Assembly: GCA_946807835.1 (NCBI GenBank)
Contig: OX327702.1
Span: forward strand, 19,034,001 to 19,098,000
Reading direction: 5' to 3'
DNA: 64,000 nt
Origin: Ailanthus altissimus
Taxonomy: Eukaryota > Streptophyta > Magnoliopsida > Sapindales > Simaroubaceae
The notes beneath the pieces were generated by a model. That model saw only the letters and a list, made by a program, of their open reading frames with translations. It was not told where the DNA came from and ran no database searches. How positions within the stretch are numbered: position 1 is the first letter of the stretch; each line of letters opens with the position of its first letter. The position numbers and the translations under genes were made by a program. Of the stretch, positions 12,038 to 24,300 are shown piece after piece.

Positions 12038-14449
12038 ATGTGGACCCCTAGGTTAAAACCCATTTAGAGGATATTAAGCCTAAAATGAGGTTAAGCCTAT
12101 GTTATTAAGGCTAATAGAGAAACTCAACCCAATAAGATACTATTTGGCTCTTAGAATCGTTCCTAAAATAAAAGATGGTAACTTATTTAACTTGGCAACT
12201 AATAAGCATATTATTATTTTATTTAAAATAAAATCGAATCTTGCCATTTTATTTATATTCTTTTCCTTTTTAAGATGAGTAAAACTCATTAATAAGTTAG
12301 ATTCTAGGATGATAAGAGATTAAATAAGAAGTCTTAACCTAGTACACAACTTTAACACTATAAAAATCTTCATATTTTGTGTAAAACACAAGAATAAGAA
12401 CTCTAGAAGCCCTTTTATTCATTCTAGTTGCCCTAGCACTCTCTTGACACACACACATCTCCCACAATTTCTTTCTTTCATGTTTTTTCACAAAATAACA
12501 TAAGCATAGTAGTAGCTCTACATCTATTCCAGATCTTTAATTCACTATAAGCAAATTATTGACTCAAAATCAAAAAGTTTTATAGGCAAGTTCATTTTAA
12601 TCTTTAAAACAAGGGCTCTTACAATATAAAATCTTAACCTAGCTTCACACACTACACGTCTCACATAGATTTGATAGCATTTATAATAGTCCCTAAATAT
12701 ATCATAAAATCATAGAATTTATGATTTGTTGCACAAATAACAGAGAAAATCTTAACCAGGACTGGGACATTTACACCACGTAAACATAGAATCATTACAA
12801 TCAACAATATTCTATCATATCACAGTCTCTCAAGACCATTCAAACAATTATATGTAATGTCAAGTTAAATATTTTTAAAATAAATTTTGGTTCCTTGAAA
12901 ATTGCGTGAAAAAGAAATGAAAACAAAAAAAAAGCTTAGTTTATTTGTTTATTTTTTAAATATTTGTTAATATAATAATATTATTATTTTAATTTATACT
13001 AATGTTAAACATATAAAATCAACTTGTAGGTAAGAACAAAATAATAATCAAGAAAAAAAATGTAACTTAATGAAATCTTTCTAATGGTAAGGTAGGTATT
13101 TGAGTATTATAAAAATATTAAGAAAGTGTTTAATACATGGTGGATACAAAATGGGGAAATTTTACAATTTTTTAATAATTAAATATTATTTTTAATATAT
13201 TCATAATTATTATTATTATTGTGATTATTTTATTTTAAAATGTGAGTGTATGTGTCACAATATAATTAGATGAACGTATAAACAATGTTGTACGTTGATC
13301 TATGTAAATTTTTCTCTATAAAATAACATGAAATGAATCTGTGCTAGCACGCTGAATCTGTCCATCATTAAACAATGTGATCTGATATTAACTTTTGTTT
13401 TATTTATGTGATCTTTAGTTGTTGATGGAACTTGTATTATGTGACTGCTGACTACAATTAATTTTGCTGCCTTGTAAATTAATGAGGTTTCCATTATTTT
13501 ACGCAATGTAGCGTAAGAAATTGATTACCTCCTTTATATATAGTACACAGAAATCGCTGTTACATAATCTATACGATGATTTTACTTTTTTTTCACTTTT
13601 AGACATCTTTTGGAGTGAGGCTCATTAAGAAATTTTGGACTACATTCAAAAATGACTTTTGGTTTAGTAGTAAATACCATATTTGCCCTCTTCAAAGTTG
13701 AATGCATCAATTTAAAATTATTGAGGTACTACTACGCTTGCTTAATATGGTTCAATGGTTTAAAGAGTTGCGGTGCATCTTTAATTTTTAGATTCAATTC
13801 TCTCTCATCCGTATATATATATAAAAAAAAAAATAATCATTGAGGTCTTTTTTGCCACTCACCTTTTTTTGGGGGGAGGGTATATATCTCACGCTTCATG
13901 AACATTAATTCGAACTTTTTTATTATTTTGTTATATATTTTAATTTGTGCGTAAAATTTTATTATTTAATAAAAAATTTAATATACATAATGAAAACTTT
14001 AGAATGTATATTAAAGAAATTAGAGAACTATATAGTACAATGCACGTTTGATGCATTGTATAAATGAACTTGTTTATTATGGTATAGAATTTTGTCGAAT
14101 TGAGTAAGTATTGTGTTATTTTTTTTTTAATATTATCCATTATTTGGTATTATATTGTATTCTATAATTTGACATTATTAATATAATATTTTTCAATAAA
14201 TTTTAGTTATTAAATTATTGTTTAAAATTTTTTATTATAATTAAATTTTTTGAGTTTGAAACTTGTATATCAATTACAAAATTGTTATTGCGTACTTTTA
14301 AAATTAATGAAATTGCATTGCACAAAAAAAAATTTTAATGGTCAAATTAATATTTAAAAGGAAAAAGAAAAGATGTTGGTGTATGAAGAACAAGTAAGGC
14401 TATAATTTTTTAGTGATAAATATCTAATATTAAATTTTGAATGATTAAT
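12038..14449. other. Non-coding AT-rich region
   Basis: No gene or conserved protein is visible. The short open frames at 13300-13506, 13652-13843 and 13940-14140 are rich in codons expected by chance in AT-rich DNA and match nothing I know. The segment 12350-12620 (a run ending in CACACACACATCTCCC) has the look of an old LTR or leader, but I could not pair it with another copy. Confidence 0.6.
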
Positions 14450-14654
14450 ATTTCATGAATCATAGAGCAGGGACCTTCCAAAGGTAGTGGTAAATGTTTA
14501 ATATTAAATTTTGAATGATTAATATTTCATAAATTATTGAGCACGAGACCTTGCCAAAATGACAAGCTGGGAGTGCACCCCAGTCGAGGGTTCGAATCTT
14601 CCTCTCTTTTAAAATTGTAGAAAAAAATTTTAAAAAAAAAATTTCATGAATCAT
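14450..14654 (+). mobile_element. SINE-like tRNA-derived insertion
   Basis: A perfect 14-bp direct repeat (ATTTCATGAATCAT) at 14450-14463 and 14641-14654 flanks about 177 bp that end in an A-rich tail. Inside, at 14588-14602, GGGTTCGAATCTTCC fits the RNA polymerase III B-box (GGTTCGANNCC). A possible but weak A-box lies 40-50 bp upstream (TGCCAAAATGACAAGCTGG). The insert also contains a second copy of its own left flank (14417-14475 and 14491-14549 are near repeats), suggesting a secondary duplication. Confidence 0.55.
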
Positions 14655-16179
14655 GAACAAATAAAAGAATGCATAAATACTTATACTTAATTAATTTCAA
14701 ATTAACAAGAGTTTAAATACGTTAATAAATCACCAACCAAATAAACAAATTTAAATAAAATTTGTTTGTAAAAATTTTTTATTTATAAAAAATAATAATT
14801 AATTAATTAAAAGTTTAAATTTATTTTTACTCCCTCATATTTTCCATTACCCATTTGAGGAATCCATAAATGGATAAACCCGGTTACCTAATATGTTTAT
14901 TTTCATGAATTTTGGGCATTCCTCTTATGTGTGTGCTGATATTTAAAAAAGTTGTATTAATTAGACCTTTAAATAAATAATGAGTATAACAATAATATTT
15001 AATATAAAATAAAATAATAAAAAATTTCAGTTCAACGGAAGTGGCTGACGTTTTGCCACTAGTGTTTATAAAATACTCACAGGTAGCACCAGTGAAACGA
15101 AATCGCATTGATCTACAAGCTCGGTGTTGCATTAAGTGCAGTCAAATAGAATTTTGGTGGTCTACGATCAAAGACTGAAAGCTTCATCGTGTAGACTGTA
15201 GAGCGACTTTTTTCTTATTCAGATGGCATCAATGGTGAAAATTTGTGTTGTCTTCAACAAATTTTCGATGACAATGGAAACCAATTTTCAATGGATCCCA
15301 TTCTTTTAATCCACATGATTTATTATTGTTTTTAAATTAATTATTTTCTTATTTTTATTAACTTGAGCGACTTGAACAATCTTCGTAAGTTGGGGAGAAA
15401 AGATTTGATCGTAGAAGTTCTGATCGGTCGATGGCACTTTAGGGGACACGAGGACAATTGTACAACAACTGTTTGTTAAAAGAAGGAGGAGGATGATGAT
15501 AATGATGATGGACCCTCACCACTACTGCAAAATAGATGGCATACAGCTGTCAAATAATGTTTTGCCACTTCTTATATGGCTTAACCAATCAGACATGCCA
15601 GCCTGGTGACGATGTCGATGTGTCCCACACTTGACCCTACAAGGAAATTTCTCTCTCTCTCTCTCTCTCTCACGTGCAGTTCAGTTCAGTCATTGAAGTA
15701 GTTTTCGGGTGTTATTATGTGATGTGATAGTATTACCCATTTAGCAAAATCACTGATTACTTTCGTTTGAAATAATTTGCTTCTGTTTTGAATAATGAAT
15801 TAACATTGTTTTGGTATAACATTTTTAAAATGGAGTTATATTTGTAAAAACTTTAATAAACAAAATTTAGTTGTTTGATTGCCAACTATAGTTTTTAATT
15901 AAATATATGTAATTATTTTAATAGATAAAAAATTTTAGGTTGTGTTAAAATAAATGGTGTGAAAATTTTAAAATAAACTAAATATATTTTTGGATAAATT
16001 GACTTTTTAAAAAATTCTCATAAATTTTAAATTTGAGTTTCTTTTAATAAAGACAAGATAACATTTTTAATTTTTTTTTAAAAACATATTCAATTATAAT
16101 TAAATGATAAAATGATTTTTAAAATTTTGACATTAAAACGTTCGTTTAAAAAAAGAAATGTCGAACAAGCACTCATCAC
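14655..16179. other. Non-coding region with (TC)n tract
   Basis: No coding feature is recognised. It contains a (CT)n microsatellite at 15651-15671, immediately followed by CACGTG (a G-box core). The segment 15480-15720 is less AT-rich than its surroundings and could be the leader or promoter of an unannotated transcript, but no ORF follows. Confidence 0.5.
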
Positions 16180-16410
16180 TTCAAAAAAAATTATGAATAA
16201 CTTGAAAATATTGTGAGAAATATATGAATGGTATATATTTCACTATAATGTTATATTACAGAATAAGTCTTTATATAAGCTTTAAGTTGACATAAACAAG
16301 AAAACAAATATATATATATATATAAACAAAATATAATGGATTAATTACAATGTATAAATGGTAATTATGTACATACATGACATGGATTGATTATCTTGAC
16401 AACTGCATAT
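16180..16410 (-). repeat. 3' LTR of minus-strand copia element
   Basis: Read on the minus strand, the segment starts TGTCAAGATAATC just after a purine-rich run (GAGGAAATTT, a likely polypurine tract). It runs through a pyrimidine-rich TTTGTTTTCTTGTTTATGTC block to a stretch ending near TTCTCACAATATTTTC. Its size (about 230 bp) and layout are those of short plant copia LTRs. No matching 5' LTR is visible, so limits are approximate. Confidence 0.5.
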
Positions 16411-16429
16411 CATTAAAAAAAATTTCCTC

Positions 16430-18720
16430 AAACTTAAGATGACGCAATAGAAATAAGTTTGAGGTTAAATACTAGAGCCTAAAAATATCTAGGAAGAAAA
16501 GATTTGGTAAAGATATCAGTAAATTGATCATCAAAAAAGATGAAGTAAAGAGTAACAATTCTCTGAGAAATATATTGTCAAACAAAGTGACAATCTATTT
16601 CAATGTACTTAGTCTACTTATGAAAGACATTATTGCGAATAATCTGAATTGCACTATGATTGTCACCATAAAAAGGTAAGGCTTCAGAATGAAAGATACC
16701 TATATCTTTAAGAAGTTATTAGAGCCAAACAATCTCTTTAATAGTATCAACAAGAGCACGAACCTTCAATACTAGAATGAGCAGTAGCTGTCTTATTCTT
16801 TACTCTTTCATAACAAAATAGAATTTCTCAAGAAAAGATAAAACCCAGTGGTTGAACATTAATCCATGAGATCACCAGCCCAATCAATATCGGCATAAGC
16901 TCGTAATACAAAGGGAGAGTGAGATGAAAAATGGAGACTATGAAAAAGAGTACCCTTGAGATAGCATAGAATATAAAAGACTGCTGCAAAATGAAAGGTA
17001 CCCGAAGTAATCATAAACTGACTGACAACATGAACAACATAAACCGTATCTAGATGAGTGACAATGAGGTATACCAAACTACCAACCAACCGAAAATAAA
17101 TGATGGTATCACTGAAAAGAGTTTCATCAGAAGATCAGAGTTTGGCATTAGACTCTAGAGGAGTAAGGTCTTATTGTTTGTTAAGCCAATTACAGCAAGT
17201 AGATTTGAGGCATACTTAGCCTGTGAGAAATATTATCATGTAAAATTAGATAATACTTCAAGACCAAAAAAATAGCTTAAAATACTAAGGTCTTTCATTT
17301 CAAAATATTGTTAAATAATATCTTTGAGACTATAAATACCAATATGATCATTCAAGATAATCATGTCATTAATATAGATAAGTAATAAAACATGGCCACA
17401 ATCTATCTTGCAGATAAAGAGAGCTGATTTATAGGGACTGAGCTGAAAATTATGCTGTAGAATAGTATTACTAAACTTTACAAACTAGGCACGAAGAGAT
17501 TATTTAAGGTCATATAGAGCACAATAAAGTTTGCATACCTTACATGGAGGATGTAGATAACCAAGAGGAGGTTGAATATACTTCTTCAACAATATTTATA
17601 TTAAGAAAAGTATTCTTCACATACATCTAGATAATGTTTCAACCACAAACTTTGAACAGAAGTAAGTTGAGTGACTGAAGTAAAAGTTTCTTTATAATTA
17701 ATCCATATTATTGATTAAAGCCTTTTGCAATAAGATAAGTTTTATATCTCTCAATAGACTCATTAGACTTGGTCTTGATCTTGTACACCCATTTGTAACA
17801 AATTACAATTTTATTAGGTGAAAAGGTGTCAAAATCCCAAGAATGGGACTTTTTTAAGAACTTGCAATTATTTTGTCATTTTTTACTATCAAACAGGATT
17901 AGAGCTAACTCAGAATATGATTAAGACTTATATCACAAAGTTTAACAGAAAGCTCTCTTACTCTAGTAGATTGATGAGAAAAGAACATAAAGGAAGAGTC
18001 AAAGGTGTCTAGGGCAAATCCTTTAGATGAGGTAGGTAGCTCAAGAGCAAACATCATATCAGCGAGCTCACCTATATGAAACTCTGAAGAAGTTTTTGTT
18101 TGTAAAGTATCAAGTTATAAGTCAACAATATTATCTATAAAGGACTATTGAACAAATAAAGACATATAATGAAAGTTTGACACAAAAAATAATATTTCAT
18201 GCTCGAAACATACTACATGATGAGAGATGCAAAATCATTTATATATGAGATCCCAAACACTTATAACCTTTATGTTCTATCCTATATTCTAATAAGCAAT
18301 AAAATTGAGTACTGGCTCGAGTTTGATGTATTCATATTTTTGAAGTAGGACAAAGCAGACACAACCAAATACCTTAAGCAGACTATAATTATGTGAGGTT
18401 TCAAAGTGACACTTATATGGTGACTTGTTCTCTATAACAAGAGAAGGAATAGGATTGATGGTAAAAATAACAGTCAAGGCAGTTCACTTTAGAAACGTCA
18501 ATATATGAGGTAAAGATAAGGAGAGGCACGAATTGTGTCTAAAATATATTTATGTTTATGTTTGGCTCTTCCATTTGCTAAGATGTACCAGGACAAGGTC
18601 TTTGAAAAATAGTATTATATTCCTGTAAAAGATTTGAAATGTCAGAATCTCTATATTCTATGGTATCAATGCGAACGATCTTAATTTTCAATTCCACAAT
18701 TCTTAATAAATATATCTTTC
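16430..18720 (-). pseudogene. Copia pol remnant (integrase, RT, RNase H)
   Basis: The minus strand carries a decayed copia polyprotein in normal order. Integrase C-terminal half is at about 18500-18190 (IPSLVIENKSPY, LLKVFGCVCFVLLQ, then LEYRIEHKGYKC after a frame change). RT with IYINDMIILNDHIGIY is near 17400-17340; the copia YVDD box is degraded to YIND here. RNase H is at 17090-16860 (GSLVYLIVTHLD, YADIDWAGD) and its end, with TKYIEIDCHFV and FTDIFTKS, is at about 16600-16510. Stops and frameshifts are frequent. Gag and protease are not found to the right; a minisatellite lies there instead. Confidence 0.85.
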
Positions 18721-18739
18721 AAAAAAACATAAAATGCTA

Positions 18740-19235
18740 AAAATGGTTCTTCCTTGGAAGAATATCATAACTAAATATCAAAAGTCAATCTTTCAGAAAG
18801 AACCATGGTATTAATAGCAAGATTCTTCCTGAAAGAATCATCTATTCAAAAATCAAGAAAAACTAACCTTCTAGGAATGATCAAAGTATTGGTAGAAAGA
18901 TTCTTTCTTGGACAAATCAAGATTTCTAAAATCAAAACTAACTTTTTAGGAAAGATCAAAGTGTTGGTAGCAAGATTCTTCTATGACGAAGTTGTATCTT
19001 TTAAAATCAAATATTGCCCTTACTAAAAGAATTATAGTGCTGGTAGTAAGATTCTTTCATAGAGAGGTTGAGGGCTCAAAATATCAAATGCTATCACTCC
19101 GAGAAAATTTAGAATGATGGCAACAAGATTCTTCCTTGAAAAAATCATGTGCTTAGAAAATAAAACATCACCTTTACAAAGAGGATCAAAATGCTAGTAG
19201 CAATATCCTTGCCTTAAAAAAATTCCACATTTAGA
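18740..19235. repeat. Degenerate minisatellite, about 76-bp period, 7 units
   Basis: The motif '(g)gtagcaagattcttcc' recurs with anchors near 18746, 18821, 18899, 18974, 19050, 19127 and 19204. Spacings are 75, 78, 75, 76, 77 and 77 bp. Each unit also contains a version of 'ggaaggatcaaagtgctggtag' and 'aaatcaa...aacta'. Units have diverged by perhaps 20-30%. The 73-codon plus-strand ORF at 18805-19026 is three repeat units read through, not a gene. Confidence 0.85.
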
Positions 19236-19744
19236 ATAATTTTTCTTAAGAAGGACCACAAATTTCAAAACTTAGGTTTAAACAAATCTAATCCTTCTTA
19301 AAAAGGATCACAAACTTCAAAAATCGAATTTTCATTCACCATAGAACAAATTTGAACCAACCAAGAAAACATTAACAACAATAAAAAAATCCTTCTAAAA
19401 TGATTAAAATACCACAAAATAAATATTCAAGAAGCATCATCTAGACAACATTAAACAAACCTCACAAAGATAACAAAGATACATAGAAGTTGGAAGTAAA
19501 ATCATCAAGTAACAAATTCTTACTTAAATAAAAATTCTTTCTAGTAACATGAACAAGTTATCCTAATCATACACCAAGTACAAATAATGCATCCAAAATT
19601 ATGAAATCAAAATTCAACACAACGACGAAATTACATATGTTCATAAAGCATGCTCCCATCATTACATATGTTCATAAAGCATGCTCCCATCAACATATAA
19701 AGAGATTGAGATTGATTAAAAATATGTGTATTCATTAATAATTG
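19236..19744. repeat. AT-rich spacer with exact 31-bp tandem duplication
   Basis: Mostly featureless A-rich sequence. At 19631-19692 a 31-bp unit starting TTACATATGTTCATAAAGCA occurs twice in exact tandem, a recent slippage event. No coding feature seen. Confidence 0.7.
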
Positions 19745-20105
19745 TTACATGTTAGACTTATTTTTCATAAAATTTTTAAAAAGAAACAAAATTATAAAAA
19801 AAAATAGAAAGAAGGTAGAAAGTTTGTCATTCTTTATTCGAGGAACTACCAGAGAAAGGTCAACTATATCTAGGTATGCCTCGAAAACACCATCACCAGT
19901 AGAATCATAGTTGATCATCTTGACATCATCAAAGTGCCTAGCTGACCAACCTCGGTACCAACCACATCCTTCATCATAATCTTTGGGAAGTAATATGTAT
20001 GTGGTTGGTTCCTTTCTAGAGTGAAACCATTCGCAGAAGGATTTTGTAGAGGTTATGCAATATTGGTGGTTATGATATTGCCTAGCATAATTTAACTTCT
20101 TCCTG
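19745..20105 (-). other. Unrecognised stop-free coding-like stretch
   Basis: On the minus strand about 115 codons are open from near 20105 to a TAA at 19747-19745. The first 90 or so codons have a protein-like composition, unlike the neighbouring AT-rich DNA: balanced charges, several Trp and Cys, and stretches such as CEWFHSRKEPTTYILLPKDY, EGCGWYRGWSARHF and DSTGDGVFEAYLDIVDL. The last 25 codons are low-complexity Phe/Lys and probably lie beyond the original end. There is no ATG at a sensible place, and a MITE-like element abuts the upstream side. It is probably one exon or a truncated fragment of a gene whose 5' part is lost. I do not recognise the family and give it no function. Confidence 0.4.
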
Positions 20106-20665
20106 CTAAGGGTGGGTACGGTTTGGTTTGGTTAGGTTAGGTTGAATTTTTTTTAAAAAAAGAACCGAAAAAGCTGAATGGCATAGAGAAAATCAAATTG
20201 GACCAAACTAAATTTTTTAGTTTAGTTTGGTTTGGTTCGGCTCGATTTTAGGCTCAAAATGTAGGCTTCTTTTTACTTTTTTTTATTTTTAATTGTGAGC
20301 TTTTAAATTTATTTGCCCAAAATATTTACTAGGTCATTTTTAGACTTAATTCTTGGTCTGTTTCATATTAAAATAATTATAATTTGCTTAATTTGAGATA
20401 AATTTAAATTTTTTATTTATTAATAATATACTAATTTGTTACAATATCTATAAAAATAAAATTCTCCTATTTTATGAAAATAAAAATATCCATCAAAATA
20501 TATTTGATCATCAAAATAATAACTATTTTTTTATTTTTTGGTTCGGTTATTATTTAGCGAAACCGAATCAGACTGGTCGGTTTTTCTTAAATAAGAATTG
20601 GACCGATTTTTTTAAATTAAAAAATTGAACCAAACTAGTTGAACTGATTCAGTTTCCTAGTTTTT
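20106..20665. mobile_element. MITE-like element with GGTTTGGTT / GGTTCGGTT termini
   Basis: The segment begins GGGTGGGTACGGTTTGGTTT and is rich in 'ggtttggtt' and 'ggttcggtt'. Its right half carries the complementary motifs 'gaaccaaac' and 'gaaccgaa', giving imperfect subterminal inverted repeats (GGTTCGG... at 20540 against CCGAATC/GAACCAAAC at 20560-20635). There is no ORF. Short elements of this look are widespread in eudicots and are usually treated as non-autonomous DNA transposons. I could not fix exact ends or a target duplication. Confidence 0.5.
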
Positions 20666-21585
20666 GACTTTATTTGCTAACTCTTTTGTGACACGACGTT
20701 ATTGGACATGTCCTCCATTTTTCTTTTTCCTTGTCCTTGAAATTCTTCATTGTAAGACTCAAAAGTACATCAACTATTCTACAAGGTTGTAACATAAAAC
20801 ACTTCCAATTATAGATTCAAAAATTATAAAAATGACTAACTTAAAGAAAACACCTTCCACTATACTTACCACCATCCAAGATTACGAACTTTTTAGCTTT
20901 CACTTATGGCTACTCATCTCAAGAATCATGTTCTTATCTACCTAAGTCTACAAACCATCCAAAACTATAGAAGCACTCACAGGGCCTATTCTTAAAATTC
21001 ACAGACTGCTTCACTGTCTCAAAGTAGTCTCCCTTAACAAATTTGGGAGTAAATTCATCACTCTTTTTAGAAAGTGATCTTGTAGCCTCGTACCATCATC
21101 TTATATATTGATAACAATGAAGATGCATAAACTTTCATATGAATAAGTAATTAAAAGAAATAAATTCAAAAATTATGATATAAAACTTCAAGTTTTAAAT
21201 TAATGAGATCAATTATTAGAACTTTCAGTTTTGACTTATTGATTTATTCTGCAAGCTTCAATTTGCAAATAGAAGATTCGAATTTAAATGAATAGACATA
21301 ATATAAATACAAGATAACTGATAAAAAATATTTATCTTTATTTTATAATATAAAAAATCCAAATAAATGGCAATAACAGGGTAGACTCATAAGGGTTATA
21401 TTATATAAATAATATAAACACAATACAAACAATCGTTGAATATAAATAAAATACGTAAAATAAAGTAAGTCAAGAACTTAATATGAAAGTTAAGAATTAA
21501 ACTTATTTAAAAATCGTGTTGATAATATATTATAAATGAATAATAAAAGCGAAGTTTAAGAATAACTCAAATACTAAAAAATCTC
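20666..21585. other. Non-coding AT-rich region
   Basis: No open frame of protein-like composition and no repeat structure was recognised. Confidence 0.6.
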
Positions 21586-21688
21586 TTAAAAATATTATAT
21601 TATAAAATTATTAAAAATATTATATTATAAAATTATTAAAAATATTATATTATAAAATTATTAAAAATATTATATTATAAAATTATTA
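21586..21688. repeat. 25-bp tandem repeat, 4 units
   Basis: The unit TTAAAAATATTATATTATAA (first 20 of 25 bp) starts at 21586, 21611, 21636 and 21661 with an exact 25-bp period. The repeated sequence is A/T only. Confidence 0.95.
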
Positions 21689-23689
21689 AAAATAAATAAA
21701 TTATAAAAGAGATTATACACATATTTATAGGTAAGAGGGTGGAATGACTAATCCCACTGCCTCATAATAATTTTAACATTTTATGAATTGAATTAATCTA
21801 GTTTCGGGTTGGATTTATCCAAATTTTAAAAATAAAATAAAATTTGGTCTGTAATTTAAAAAAAATAAAATATAACCTTTATTTGAAAAAAAAAATCTGT
21901 ATTTTTTAAGTTTTTTTTCAAAATTTTGAATTTTTTCCAATTGAACCGGGTCAAGTTTTTTTACTATTCTTGCTCATGCAATAAATATAAAATTAGTTGT
22001 CATAATCAATAAAGTTTTTAATCAATTTTAGGTATGCCAGTAAGACAAAGTACACCAACCGCGACTTCACAAGATGCATCATTCGTGTAATTAAAATATT
22101 ATTGTGCGACGAATTGTAGCCGAATATGCCTATAGTATAAGTGCCATCTTTAGCTCCATGTTTGGATAGGCAAAAGAAAGTGATAAATAAATTGGATGGA
22201 AGGTTTTATTAATTATTTTGTACCTGTAATTTAGTTAGCATTTTCTTTTTTAAAAAAATTAAAAGATAACATAACTTTATCTCTAACATTATCTTTCTCT
22301 TTTAAAAAAAAAAAAAAAAAAGATAGAGAGTTATATGCTCTTAACTTTTATAATTGTGAATTGATGTCATGATAATTGATTTGAGTAGTTGAAAGGACCA
22401 ATTCGCTTGATTTGATGAATTGACAATAAAAACAAAATCAAGTCGGCACATGTGTTCTAGAAAGACATTCTTATCCCTGCTCGGTATGAGAAAATAATTT
22501 TTTGTTGGCCTGATACTGTCATCACTATGTTTTAACATTACACAAATAACCACTTTAGATAAAAGGGCAATATGGGAATGGAGTGTTTTTCTGGCTTCGA
22601 GAGGCTTCAATAACTTAGGTAATGGTTTAATGATTCATATTTTCTACTTTAATTTGTTTTTCTTTTTTTCTTTCTTTTTTCAATTTATATCATCTTAACG
22701 AGGTTAAAATTATTCATTCAAGTAATAATGATTGTTTCACATCTAATAAATGAGGAGAAGGAAATTTATACTTTCAATTTGTAGTAACTAGTACGAAATG
22801 GTTTTCACTTATTTTAATTTGATATATGAGGATAAATTTTTCTTAGAATAATGCGAAAAGTTTTGTCCACGATTGAACCTATTTTAATAGAACTAATTTT
22901 GGTTGCTCTCATAGGTCTTATATTTTTTTTAAAAAAAACAATTTCAATCGGTTGCTTGAAGTTGAGATTATAACATGAAGGATAGGTAGTGATTAAATTG
23001 ATTTAATCGCTCTTTTTCTCATTAATATCTCATTTATTGAGAATGTGTAATTAAAAAAAATAGTCATATTGTGCCGAATTTTTTTTATATAGGCACTTTG
23101 ATTTTAAATTAGCAGTTATCTAAAAAAATAAAATGAGAATATAAATGGAATTATAATAAGTAGCTTAATGTGTATATTCTTGCGATTTTAAAAATGATAA
23201 TTTTGAGAATTTAAACATTTGGAGAGGATAACGGAGCTCTTTGAGAATGCAAAATACATAATTTTGTATATTTTTCTCTCAAAATCTGAGCTTTAATATA
23301 ATGAGTTTTTTTTTTTATATATACATATGTGTATATATATTTGTATTTATATCTCTCTTTTTTATAGTGTAAAATTTCTTTCTTATTCATAGAGTGAAAA
23401 TGTAACTTTAACTTGTTACACTTAAAAATCTTTTACAATTCAAAAGACTTGTATGAATCTTATCGAAATTGAATTAGTTCTTTTTTTTGTTCTAATAGGA
23501 CTTGTGTTAGGATTTTAGGGATGTCCCTTAGATTTAAAAATTATTTTATGATAACTTTGACCTTATTTATAACTCTATATGATTTTCACAAATTAAGTTC
23601 TTGTAGGAATTTCTCTTTTATTTTTGGAGTGGTCTAGTTTTTACATATTTTTTACTTGATATATGCATAGATTATTCCCTTTGTTTGAA
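21689..23689. other. Non-coding AT-rich region
   Basis: Long poly-A and poly-T runs (for example 22303-22321) and no recognisable gene. The 89-codon minus-strand opening at 22341-22610 has no similarity I can name and no start context, so it is taken as chance. Confidence 0.6.
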
Positions 23690-24060
23690 GACTGATCAAA
23701 TAGGGTACCCGATTTATGACTAGTGTTTTAACCAGCTCTAAAAGTGGTGAATCTGACTGAGTAGGATAGTTAAGCTATGACCAATGCTCTAACTAGTTTA
23801 ATAAGAGCGTAGATTTTCATTTTAGTGTGTCACTGAACATAAAAGTCAGGTTATGACCAATGTTCTGATCAACTCGAAGGTTGTAGATCGTCTCTTCTCT
23901 TTTGGAGTCTGATTGAGCTGGGCAGTCGAGTCACAACTAATATTCTAATCAGTTCGAATGTTGTGGATCATCTCTTTTATTTTGAAGTCTAATCGAACAG
24001 GATAACATGGTCACAATCAATATTCTAACTAGCTCAAAGATGATGCCTACGATTTGAGGA
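23690..24060. repeat. Degenerate minisatellite, about 78-bp period, 5 units
   Basis: Versions of 'atgaccaatgttctaactagctcgaa' occur at about 23716, 23777, 23854, 23932 and 24012 (spacings 61, 77, 78 and 80 bp). Each is followed by 'ggttgtagatc...tcttttggagtctgatt'. The sequence is unrelated by eye to the minisatellite at 18.7 kb, although the period is nearly the same. Confidence 0.75.
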
Positions 24061-24183
24061 CATATCTAAGCATCTATGTCAATGTTATCATTTAGATTTG
24101 GACTAAAACTTTTTAGACGGTGTAGCTCGTACTCTTTTTGAGTTTGATAGCTAGAGTATTTGAGTCTTATAAGTTAAAATTTA

Positions 24184-24300
24184 GGGAGAACAATTATAAT
24201 ATATATGTATGTATATATGTGTGTGTGTGTGTGTTTACAGTCAAATTTTATGGGGAACAATTATAATATATATGTATGTATATATATGTGTGTGTGGATA
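24184..24300. repeat. 67-bp tandem duplication with (TG)n/(TATG)n
   Basis: GAACAATTATAATATATATG occurs at 24188 and again at 24255, each followed by a (TATG)n/(TG)n microsatellite of slightly different length. Confidence 0.9.

Noticed and set aside
14588..14602. A tRNA gene (GGTTCGAATC present)
   Set aside because: Only the B-box/T-loop motif is present; no cloverleaf, acceptor stem or anticodon arm could be formed.
18805..19026. 73-codon ORF with repeated RFFLG-like motifs
   Set aside because: It is the ~76-bp minisatellite read in one frame; a period of 75-78 bp keeps the frame open only by chance.
22341..22610. 89-codon minus-strand ORF
   Set aside because: No family resemblance, no promoter context, and expected by chance at this size in 64 kb.
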